From assembly GCA_003427395.1 (NCBI GenBank), contig BFEA01000529.1, positions 336,232 to 385,602 on the forward strand: DNA of 49,371 nt, given 5' to 3'. Within the stretch, counting starts at the first letter, position 1; every line of letters begins with the position of its first letter. Below are positions 40,302 through 49,371 of this stretch, in pieces. The stretch comes from Chara braunii. Taxonomy: Eukaryota > Streptophyta > Charophyceae > Charales > Characeae. The notes under the pieces are model-generated. The model made no database searches, was not told the origin of the DNA, and saw only the letters and a program-made list of their open reading frames with translations. Position numbers and translations under genes: made by a program.

Positions 40302-42421
40302 ATGATGAGAATTAACTCAATTCCTTCGAAGAGAGTCAGAGGAGGAGGATCCCTACTCTTCTACGGAGGGGCAATGAGGCACAACGTGATGAGACAACTC
40401 AGCCCATCACCATATAGCAGACCAGGATTTCAACAAGCACAAATGAATGGTCATAACCGAGTCAAGAGCAGAAAGGACAAAAGAACTGAAGGAACATCAT
40501 CCATGATAATTGATCCCAAAGTTTGGCCAAGGACTCACACTCAGTTACAAGAACCACAATCGATCATGACGCTTACATAGGATGGGGAGAAAGGACTGTC
40601 AGTAGCGGTCCCAGCAAAGGTCCCAGGCACTGACAAAATAATCCAGTTGGGGTACCAGGAGAATGAACAGAGGGACACACAAAAATCTTTATCTGAGAAA
40701 ATAGAGGAAACAGAAAAGGCATAGAAACTGAACACCTCTTACAATGAACCAGATGAGACAAAGGAAATACAAAAGGATGAGGAGATGTTAGCAGAAGAGA
40801 AAAAACTGGAACAAACATTATTTTCTAACCAATGTAACCAGCCTCAAACCACAAAACGAAGCAATCAAGACTCTCACTCGTCGCAGTCTGCTCATTTGAC
40901 CCCATCATGGGCGCAGAGGGTAAGGCAAACAATGCAAGACAAAACTCTGAATATCTCGAGACCACCGATTGGACCACCTGGTACGCCCATAGAAGAGCTA
41001 AAAATCCCCCTTCACAATTTATCACCGGCCAGAGTTTTTTTTCTCTCCCTCTTTCTTCTTCCCTCTGAACAGAAAGTTGTAGATCAGGGAGGAAGGAAAA
41101 TGCTCATGAAATCCTATCCAATAGAAAAACTGGCTAGGAGGGACGAGATTTATGCCAGGCATGCAAATAACTGGATTTTCTATGATAAAGAAACCCATCG
41201 ATCGACAAATGATAAAATTAAGTGGATCTGCAGAAGACTCAGGGAATTAAAAGGCAGTGAGGAAGCAGTTTCAGAGTTCTTTCTCATACATCTCATTACT
41301 CCTACAGTCTTCACCATTCTCTGTTTGTTTGAGAAAGACAAAGCCAAGATAGATAGCTGGAAGAAGCTATATTGGGAAAACTCTCAGGAAAACTCTCAGG
41401 TAAGAATCTATCATTGGCAACCTAAGAAAATCAGTCCAGAAGAAAGGAGGGATCAACTAATGAGGGATCACTATTGGGTAGAAATGCGTCACATTCCTAT
41501 CGAAGTACAGGCTGCGTTTGTACATGATTTCGGTCAACATTTCAAAATTGTGGATTTCATAGATCCCCTCCCATCCTATGTGGCGAAAAGGGATGATTAT
41601 CTAATGTTGGCAATCGATCTTCAGAAAGATCAGCCATTCTCTTTAGATGATATCATCCCATATAAAATGGGGGGGAAAATCTTCTAGATCCATACACGCA
41701 CAAATTCCGCCCTTGGTGTTTCAAATGCAAGGCATATGGACACCTAAGTACGGAATTTGTGTGCCCTATGCATCCACAGCATCCGGTTTCACAAGAACCA
41801 AAACTGAAGCGAGACCCTCAGAGACCCCACCGTTGGATCCCGATGATCCCAGGGTACGACGGTTGGGTCTATAACGAGGAACCTAATCATATGGGAATTC
41901 CTAGTGGATGGTATTGGGAAGGTAGGGGTGACCCCCGTAAAACCTCCAGACCGCCAGCAGAATGGGTTCCATCACCCCCTCCACTCCAGAGTAAAAACCA
42001 ACCTCACATGGCTCAGTCAAAGAAGAGTATGAAGAACCCCGTTGAAGAGACACAAAAACAGAGCGAGAAAGATGGACAACAGGGGAAACAGCAGGGGCAG
42101 ATGGGTAACCAAAAGGGAGAAGATAAAATGGTGGGGCCGGCACCAGAGGATTACTTGCATAAGAATCAATACAGGGAAGGGATCGAATGGAGAATTGTCA
42201 AGTCAAAGAACAATCGTGAGAACCACAGAATCAGAATCAACAGCTGGCACACAACGCCCGTCTCCAATCGCAGCTGCAGCTTCAGCACCAGCAGCAACAA
42301 CATTCACATCATCAACAACATACGCAACAACACACGCAGCAAGCCCAGCATGACCAAATACAACAACAAAAGACTTAACAGCAGTCTCTCTCACTCCCAC
42401 ATAATTCTGAACTTGCATTAG
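40302..42421 (+). pseudogene. LINE-C ORF1 with zinc knuckle
   Basis: ATG at 40302 opens a frame with RGGGSLLFYGGAMRH. Stops lie at 40578-40580 and 40722-40724. The main part, 40785-41687, holds PSWAQRVRQTMQDKTL, NDKIKWICRRL, EMRHIPIEVQAAF and FSLDDIIPYKMGGKIF, ending at a TAG (41685) where LINE-B has Gln. A frameshift near 41700 moves the zinc knuckle (CFKCKAYGHLSTEFVCP, spacing C-X2-C-X4-H-X6-C) into the next frame, which continues with PGYDGWVY and GWYWEGRGDP to 42421. The Gln/His-rich tail from about 42262 reads in yet another frame, which leads into the C-terminal domain. Confidence 0.87.
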
Positions 42422-44427
42422 TTTCATTCGTTCCACTATTATCACACACTTCTGATACATCATCTGTCATAATCCTTTCTGCTGATACATCACAAGTGTT
42501 AGTATCCCTCCCACCGTTGCGCCCCCCACCACCAGACTCATCTCAGACACAGTTAAAGGATAGTGGACTAAGGAACCAACACACTCAAAAGACGAATCTG
42601 CTGTGAGACGAAGTGACCACACACTTGCAAAAGGAAGAATAGGGGTTGACAAATCTTCAACCAGATCACACTCCCATGGACATGGATCCATTATACAGTG
42701 CCTTCACTGAAGAGCACATGGAAGTGGAGCAAGCCCTTGTCTCAGCGATCCCACTAGAAGACATGGGTGACGGGGGACAACTGCAAGTTTCTGCTGCAAA
42801 TCTGCAGCAGCGAATTCAATATGTTGCTGAATGGATTATAAGTAACATGAAATTCATAAACCCGGGGGCAGAGGAAGACTTTTGGGTATTAACTAAGGAT
42901 CACATTATGAGCATTCTGGTGCAGAGTGACAAGTTGATGGTCACATTGTAGTATGGTCTACCAGGGGCAAAAAATTGGCAGATGGTGAGCAACAGACTGC
43001 TACACATCCTGTCTGGTCAAATGCAGATCCCTCAACCTCTTCCCTTATCAGAGGTACCGAAACAAGAAAACATATGTGGGAAAAAGTCACTCAAGGAATT
43101 GGCTAGGAAAAAACAGTATTGTCCTCAAGCCAGTGTATCAAAAATAAGAAAATTCTCAAGAAAGGGAATGAAGAATCTTGCGATCATACCCCGACATGCA
43201 ATGAAAAAGAAGACTAGGCATCACACAGTCCAAAACTCAGAAGATGGTGATAAGGAGAAAAGAGGTCACACCGAATTAGTTCCTTATCAACATAAGTTCA
43301 ATATGGAAGCCACACACTCAGAAACAGAGGACCAACTACAGTCCTCACTCCAGGGTTCGTGTGATAGTACAGACAAAGCTAATTTGATTCTGACAGACAG
43401 AGATAATTTGGGTTTGACCTCACCAATCAATGCAACTATCAAACAGTTTGCAATACTCATGATTCTAGAGGATCGGTCTTCACAGTCCCCAAAGACTGAT
43501 ATGCCAAGAACACTAATTGTTTCATAGAAAGGAATAACAACTTCGATTACCTCAAACTTGACAGGAGAAACAAAATTCCTTGTAATCTCATAAAAAACAC
43601 CAGAAAAGAGGAAATCATCATTGCTAGACTGGGACAACAGAGAATCAGAAGTGGTTCGAGAAGAAGACATAGGTGATGAGGGGAAAGAGGAGTGTGTAGA
43701 AAAGGAGAAGGGACCAAAAGATCAAAAGTTTGACATTTTTCATACAGACAAGGAAATTGATCTTACCTCAGGTGATACAGATGAAACCTATGAGCAAAAG
43801 GATAGCTCAGTAACTCTGGCACCTTCCCCCTTGAACCTTAAGAATCGAAGACAAAAGCTCAAAACCAGACTGAACTCAGAGGCTCAACCTCTCTCCAAAA
43901 CCGGAATTGCAATCTTCCCGGTTCGATGCAAGGAAGGAAAGTGGGAAGTGGGACTCACAGAGATGGGGGATTCTCAATACGGAGGACTGACTTTATATGG
44001 CATGACGTCCTCCACCCTCTCCCTCTCTTACCAAACAGGGAGACTGGCTGGAGAAACACTTTTCAGAGCAGAATCCATCAAGTTTATAGAAAAGAATCTT
44101 CCCCCAGGAGGCTGGGCTACTTTCATAACAGTCACTGAATCTCGGACAATTGCATACAGGGATATATTCCTTAGGTACAGGGCAGGAGACCCAGTCAATC
44201 TGAAGTGGCTAGGGGATGACTCACTCAGAGACCTTAGAATCCAAAAGATTAAAGCAAATCAATTCTGGTCTGAAGATGATGTAGTAGACCTCCTCTTAAA
44301 CCTCCTCAAGAAGCACTTCCTGGAAAGCGGGGGAACTCTTGACAAAGGTATATGGGAGCCTATACTTTAAAAACACCTTCCTCACCTAGGAACAGTGGAA
44401 ATATTTTATTATCCATGTGTGAGGTAA
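42262..44427 (+). pseudogene. LINE-C ORF1 C-terminal domain (unrecognised, conserved)
   Basis: One frame with several stops (near 42376, 42601 and 42640; 42949-42951; 43525-43527; others between 43527 and 43620). After the Gln/His-rich start, the first conserved part has VAEWIISNM, EDFWVLTKDHIM and WQMVSNRLLHIL. The second, open from 43621 to TAA 44368-44370, has NRRQKLKTRL, IAIFPVRCKEGKWEVGL, LPPGGWATFITV, IAYRDIFLRYR, LKWLGDDSLRDLRIQKIK and SEDDVVDLLLNLL. The TAA at 44368 is probably a decayed codon, because the frame stays open to TAA 44425-44427, which overlaps the likely ORF2 ATG at 44415. The role is unknown. Confidence 0.75.
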
Positions 44428-45344
44428 ATTTAATACATACTCTTTTTAATAAGGACAAAAATTGGAAGGTGATAAAGAGAGATGCGGATCTAGATCTGAG
44501 ATCTATCAATGTTAATGGCCTTGCATCGGCCAAACATAATAAGAGACAAGCTATTTATGAAATGATGAAGGGAGTAAATGGTAGGTCATGGCCAAATGTA
44601 ATATGTGTTTAAGAGACTCACTTGATGAATACAGATCAACATAATTATATACAAAAAGAAATCTGGCCCCACACGGCTTATAGGGCACATACACCTAAGG
44701 TTGGCAGTGTAGGGGTGACCATATGGCTTCCCCCAGACACTAAAATAGAAGTTATAAAATGGGAACCTGACCAACAGGAAGGCAGATGGGTCTACATTCT
44801 AGCCATGATAGGGGTAGAAGTGGTTAGCATCTTATGTGTATATAGCGCAAATGAAGTTCGTGAAAGACAGAGCTTTTTCGAAGGAATACTTTCTCATATG
44901 CCAACAGGTATCCCCATCATTATTGCAGGAGACTTCAATGCGGCCCTGGACCGCACCCTGGATAGATGGCACATCCGTTCACCATGTCCTCCGTATATTG
45001 AAGTTGATGAGAACATTATCTCTAATCTCTGTCTCTCAGCTAATCTCTTCGACTCATTCAGGAGACTAAATCCCCAAGCGAAAACCTATACCTGTTTTAG
45101 AAAAAATTAAGTCGGATAAAATACAAAATCAAGAATTGACTTAATCTTGGTTTCATATGAAATCCAAGGAGCATTACAGTTAGCAGCAATCTTACCACAT
45201 AGCCCTCTTCCTGGCCTTGACCACTCAATGTGTGTGGCGGTCTTTTCCTTTACGAAAAAAACAGATCAAGGAAGAGGATACTACAAACTCAATACAGATT
45301 ATCTAAAGAAAGATGATTTTAAACAATTCCTAAAAGATGTGTGA
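44415..45344 (+). pseudogene. LINE-C ORF2 APE-type endonuclease
   Basis: An ATG at 44352 opens the frame, but the one at 44415 aligns with the LINE-B start. It reads LDLRSINVNGLAS and NVICV. TAA at 44610-44612 replaces the Gln of LQETH, the same codon that is TAG in LINE-B. From 44622 follow VGVTIWLPP, VCVYSANEVRERQSFF, IIIAGDFNAALDR (catalytic GDFN) and FDSFRRLNP. Two TAA codons (45108 and 45117) fall where LINE-B has Gln and His. The end carries KSRIDLILV and GLDHSMC (catalytic D-H). TGA at 45342 and TAG at 45351 replace Trp codons. Confidence 0.92.
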
Positions 45345-45353
45345 GAATTCTAG

Positions 45354-47324
45354 AGAAAACAAAGACCCCTCATCAAAAATGATATACAGTGGTTCAACAA
45401 CGGCCTAGCTTTCCTAGGCCGTAAATGCAATGAATATTCGAAGGCTATAGCCAAACAAAGACACATCGAGGAAGCTAATCTTCACCAAAAAATTTATGAT
45501 CTTCAACAAATTGAAACTGAGACGTTAGAACAAGAGCAAATTGCTGTATTGGCTAATAAAGTTCAGGAAATAGAAAACCAATTATTAAAATACATGGAAT
45601 ATAGATGACAAGGGATAAGAATAAGGGAAAAAATAAAGAAACATGAAATGGAAGGAAGTATACATACCAAATTTTTTGCAATGGCCAAAGCCAAATCAGG
45701 AAGAACCACAATAGAAGCATTGGCTAACCCCCTGAATTCAGAAGAACCCTTAGCTACATCAACAACAACCTGCACGAAGATAGCTAGAGACTTCTTCAAG
45801 AATCTATTCACACCTGAGAATAGTGACATCCCCAAAAGTCAACACAAGAAAGAGATTGATGATTTCCTAATACCAATTACTAAGAAAATCTCAGAGAAAC
45901 AGAGAGAAGAAATGGAGAAACTCATAACCAAAGATGAAGTATGGAAAGCACTGATCCTAATGGAAGAAGAAAAAACACATGGGATCGATGGATTACCTAA
46001 ACAACTCTGGGAAAGCATGTGGGATACTTTTTCGCAGGACCTAATGAAATTTTACAATGCAGTATGGACCACAGGAAAGATGGGGGAGATAGTTAATGAA
46101 GGTGTCCTTACCCTTATTTATAAAAAAGGAGACAAAGCAAATTTAAAAAATTATCGTCCCATAACTCTCTTAACTGTGGTCTACAAGTTAGTGACAAAAG
46201 TATTAGCTGATCGGCTAACTAATGTTATCTCGGATATTATCAATCCAGCACAAACGGGCTTTATAACAGGAAGAAGTATTCAAGACAACATTCTCTTGGT
46301 AAATGAGTTGATTAAAATCTCCAGGCAATCGAAATATAATGCGACTTTTATCTTTAATGATTTTGAGAAAGCCTATGACCATGTGGATTGGACTTTTATG
46401 AATAAATGCCTTTAAAAAATTAATTTTGGCCCTAGTTTCAGGAGATGGGTAAAGATAATGCACCAAAAAGCCACTACTAGAATAATGATAAATGGCAATG
46501 TGGCTCCCCCATTTTGTCTTAAGAGATCAGTGAGACAAGGGGATCCGATCGCCCCTTTCCTATTTGTAATTATTATGGAAGCTCTCGCAGCTAATTTACG
46601 TAAGAACAAAGATATTAAGAAAATCCAAGTAACCAGCATACCAAAAGAGGCAATACCCATTTGTTCCCTCTTTGCAGATGACTTATCTATCATGATTGAA
46701 GCATCTCGTGAGAACCTGGAAACCCTAAGGATCATGATGGATCGTTTCTGCGGGCTATCTAATATGAGGATTAATTTGGGTAAAAAAACTTAGGGGTGGT
46801 GGATTCATCACCAAGGAGTTAGACCCCCAGAACTACGAAGAATCACATGGTTATCTAATGAGACACCAGTAAGGGTATTGAGAATTAATCTCTCAGCAGA
46901 AGGGAAACCAGCATCAAATAATGAATGGATCTTACAAAATGTTTGTTCCAAATTAAATCTATGGAAAAACAAACATACATCAATATTTGGAAGATCTCTT
47001 GTAATCAATAACGTAGTACTGGCATCGCTATGGTATAAGTCTGCTATCTGGGCACTAGACAAGGCAACGATCAAAACTTTTCAACAACAACTAAGAGCCT
47101 TCCTCTGGAGGGGAAATCATGATTTAAAGAATGTGATTAGTAGAGTAGCATGGTCATCAATTATACAATCCAAATCGTGTGGAGGACTTGGCATCATTGA
47201 TCCCACCCTCCAAGCAATTGCATTGTCTCTGCAATGGATTAAAAAACTGCTTTTTAAACCTCAGACTCCATGGAATGTGTTAGCCTGGGAACAGATAAGA
47301 AGATTAGCCCCCCAAAACGGTTGA
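45354..47324 (+). pseudogene. LINE-C ORF2 reverse transcriptase
   Basis: A linker (WFNNGLAFLGRKCNEYSK) is followed by TGA at 45606, again at a Trp, and the RT is open from 45648 to 46415. It holds TTIEALANPL, THGIDGLPKQLW, VLTLIYKKGDKANLKNYRP, TGFITGRSIQDN and FNDFEKAYDHVDW (motif A with the Asp kept). TAA at 46413 replaces Gln. The next piece (46458-46793) holds SVRQGDPIAPFLF (motif B) and the catalytic FADDLSI (motif C). TAG at 46791 replaces Leu. The thumb continues to 47324 with FLWRGNHDLKNVISRVAW and GGLGIIDPTLQ, then a frameshift. Unlike LINE-B, no large deletion is present. Confidence 0.93.
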
Positions 47325-47337
47325 TGAAATTGACCCA

Positions 47338-49014
47338 ATGACATGGTTAGAAAATAGAGTCTGGACCCTTCCCAGACCTGGGAGAATGATGACAGAACAA
47401 TCTCAACAATCTAACAAGGAAGCTGCTAGAGTGGATCTTACTAAAGACCCCTTCTGGCTAACTCTCATGAAAACATGGAGAAAACTTTCGATTACTGACA
47501 AAGTGACGCCTACAAGATGGGAAGAGGTTTGTAGGCAACCGCTCTTTAACAACACTTGGATCAGGGACTCACAAGGATGCACTCTTCATTGTATGAACTC
47601 ACCCTGGAAGGCTTGGATAAGGAAATATATTATTAGAATAAATGATATCTGGGACACAGTTACAAATGAATGAATCTCTCACAAAAAACTCAAGGACAAA
47701 TTGAAATATTGCCATCATCCAGAGGACGCTCTTGATAAGATATTAGAGTTAATCCCAATAAGTTGGACTGTAATTCTCAAGAAGGGCCCTAAAATCAAAA
47801 TGAATGACTGAGTAGTTCTCAAGGAGGATCACAAAGTAATTGGCAATGTCTTCCATATGGAAAGAGGTGGAGACATACTAGTCGCTCTTTATGATCTTAA
47901 AATCAATAATGAGTTAACCCTTACAGAATCAATTGGAATAAGAAGAGTGACAACTGAGCAACTTTTTACAATTAGGGTCCTACAAGACAAGAACTCCTGG
48001 TTCGTTTTCCGCCCAGACACACTCATTCAATTCCTCCCATTCGACCCACAGGAATGGAAATGGGGATCGCGGGGTAAAGGTAAGAGGAACTACACAAGAA
48101 CCCTACACAATCTCACAGTAAAATCAACATATAGAATGTTAAGACCAAGAATTAATCTCAAAGACAGAGTCATACAAAGATGGATGGAACATTTGAACCT
48201 AGGAAAATATGAATTTCGAAAGATCAAATGGTTCCAAAGTAAGAAGATCAAACCTGCAAAAATAGCCTCATCACAATGGCAGATTGAACATAGATGTCTC
48301 CCAACTAATGATTGGCTAATAGACAGAACTTCGTTGGACAGCAAAGGTTTAGCTAAACCTTGGTGTAAATTTTGCACATCAGCCTTTCCGAGCAGAAATA
48401 TACCTGAGACTATAGAACATATCTTCTTGCAATGCCCTGGCTCAGTGTGGCTATGGAGATGGTGGGACAGAATATAGTCTCAACTGGAGGTGACTGATAT
48501 ATGGCCATGGGGTTGGAAATCGTTGCTGATGGAGGAATGGACGGTCATACCCTATGATGAATTCACACAAAATTTGTTTACCATAAGTAGAAGAGCAATA
48601 CTCTAGGCTATTTGGAGAAGAAGATGTACACATGAATGGGAAAGAGTCAGACTTAATGGTCAGGAATTTACTGATAAAATCAAGGAAGAAATACAAACAG
48701 ATATTAGAATTCAATGGGAAATGACCAAAGAAAAAATTCAGTACCTATCAAAAAAGGAGGAGATTATGGAACATATCAAAAATTTCAACAAAGGCTGGCT
48801 TGGGGGGGAACAGGGAGGAAAGATGGGGAATGTGAGTTGGGAAGGTGCCCAAACAAATGAGGATGTTGCCCTCAACAGGAATTATAAGATTCACTTCAAT
48901 GATTGGAGCGCAGTGGACCCCAAGATTCCTCTACGACCTGCAATGGAATTTCCAGATCCCTTTCCTACTAATCAACAGTCAATGGTCCCTATTTCATGGT
49001 ATGGCTCTGTATAA
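47338..49014 (+). pseudogene. LINE-C ORF2 C-terminal part with zinc-binding domain
   Basis: Pieces at 47338-47673, 47857-48477 and 48721-49014. The first has DPFWLTLMKTWRKL and WEEVCRQPLFNN. The second has FLPFDPQEWKW, LPTNDWLIDRTSL, WCKFCTSAF and ETIEHIFLQCPGSVWLW, the zf-RVT signature. The third is the final helical segment with GGEQGGKMG and PDPFPTNQQSM, ending at TAA 49012-49014. Stops at 47809 (TGA), 48475 (TAG) and 48604 (TAG) all fall at positions that are Trp in LINE-B. The domain is thought to bind nucleic acid during target-primed reverse transcription. Confidence 0.92.
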
Positions 49015-49371
49015 ACTCAGAAAGTTGGCATGTTCCCCCAACAAAAGAAGGGCTAGCTTAGAGTGCAAGATCTGGCGCCAATCAGCATGGTGAAGAGGCC
49101 CAATCCATAAAGACTTTCAAATTGTTCAGGGACGCCCTAACTGGTCTACCTGCCGCTATTCTATGAGGGAGAAAAGGATACTATATAGGACAACTCTGTC
49201 AACCCAGTTCTCAGGATTCTCAGACATTTTTACGTTCTGTATATGGGACGCTGGACCCGTTTTCCAGCAGGTGATACTCCCCACCAATAGATGGATTCCC
49301 CCCAGGTGTTAGTGGTGTCTGCTCCTATCAGCAGCACTAGTACCGGTGGAGGTGGGTTTAAAAAAAAAAAA
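49015..49371 (+). other. LINE-C 3' untranslated region and structured tail
   Basis: Noncoding to about 49235, then the shared tail. The first hairpin is GCTGGA-CCCGTTT-TCCAGC at 49250-49268. After CTCCCCACCAATAGATGGA the second is GGTGTTAGTG pairing with CACTAGTACC (49305-49314 with 49335-49344), and the element ends in poly(A) at 49360-49371. The second stem differs in sequence from LINE-B but keeps pairing, partly through G-T wobbles. Confidence 0.85.

Larger units (their letters stand above)
40302..49371 (+). mobile_element. LINE-C, decayed non-LTR retrotransposon
   Basis: A plus-strand LINE related to LINE-B over its full length, with the same domain order and the same structured 3' tail. 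It ends in 12 A at the last base of the window, so the tail may continue and the right target duplication is not visible. It is clearly more AT-rich than LINE-B. The open pieces are longer in the RT region than in LINE-B, and all conserved motifs are readable, but there are at least ten stops and several frameshifts. Confidence 0.93.

Noticed and set aside
33390-46415. TAA and TAG read as glutamine (alternative genetic code, as in some ulvophyte algae), because several stops sit at Gln positions
   Set aside because: Even more stops sit at Trp positions, others at Lys, Glu and Leu, and there are many frameshifts. Cytosine deamination explains both Trp and Gln without recoding.

Overview
The window is eukaryotic nuclear DNA made almost entirely of decayed transposable elements. 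I found no intact host gene, tRNA, rRNA or CRISPR array. Every coding region is recognisable only as a retroelement pseudogene. The host is probably a streptophyte green alga (a Chara-like charophyte) or an early land plant. The reasons are plant-style LINEs with a CCHC nucleocapsid ORF1 and a C-terminal zinc-binding domain, a chromodomain Ty3/gypsy element primed by initiator tRNA-Met, and a Penelope-like element with an N-terminal GIY-YIG nuclease, a type reported from green algae and spike mosses. The species is an inference.

Layout. About 226-10399 is LINE-A on the minus strand. It has a poly(A) tail at its left end, a CpG-rich block at its right end, and 14-bp direct repeats on both sides. 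10400-12362 holds simple repeats, a stray LINE 3' tail and tandem repeats. 12363-20983 is a complete but decayed Ty3/gypsy chromovirus: LTRs, primer site, gag, protease, RT, RNase H, integrase, chromodomain and polypurine tract. 21071-22145 holds three foldback (MITE-like) elements. 22249-28041 is a Penelope-like element with a 14-bp target-site duplication and a 3' poly(A). 28042-29644 is made of diverged duplications ending in poly(C) and a 245-base assembly gap. About 29890-38234 is LINE-B and about 40302-49371 is LINE-C, both on the plus strand and related to each other. A foldback element and an inverted LINE tail lie between them.

How the parts work together. Each LINE encoded ORF1 (RNA-binding region, zinc knuckle, Q/P-rich stretch and a conserved C-terminal domain I do not recognise), then ORF2 (APE endonuclease, reverse transcriptase, C-terminal zinc-binding domain). 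The two ORFs overlap by a few bases at the junction in all three copies. LINE-B and LINE-C share a 3' tail with two hairpins, and further copies of that tail lie elsewhere on the opposite strand. In the Penelope-like element a coiled-coil/SAP-like frame ends on a canonical -1 slippery heptamer directly against its stop. The -1 frame leads into the GIY-YIG/RT frame, which has no ATG before the nuclease. This is the most interesting signal here.

Most premature stops in the LINEs fall at Trp or Gln codons, as expected from C-to-T decay of methylated, silenced transposons.
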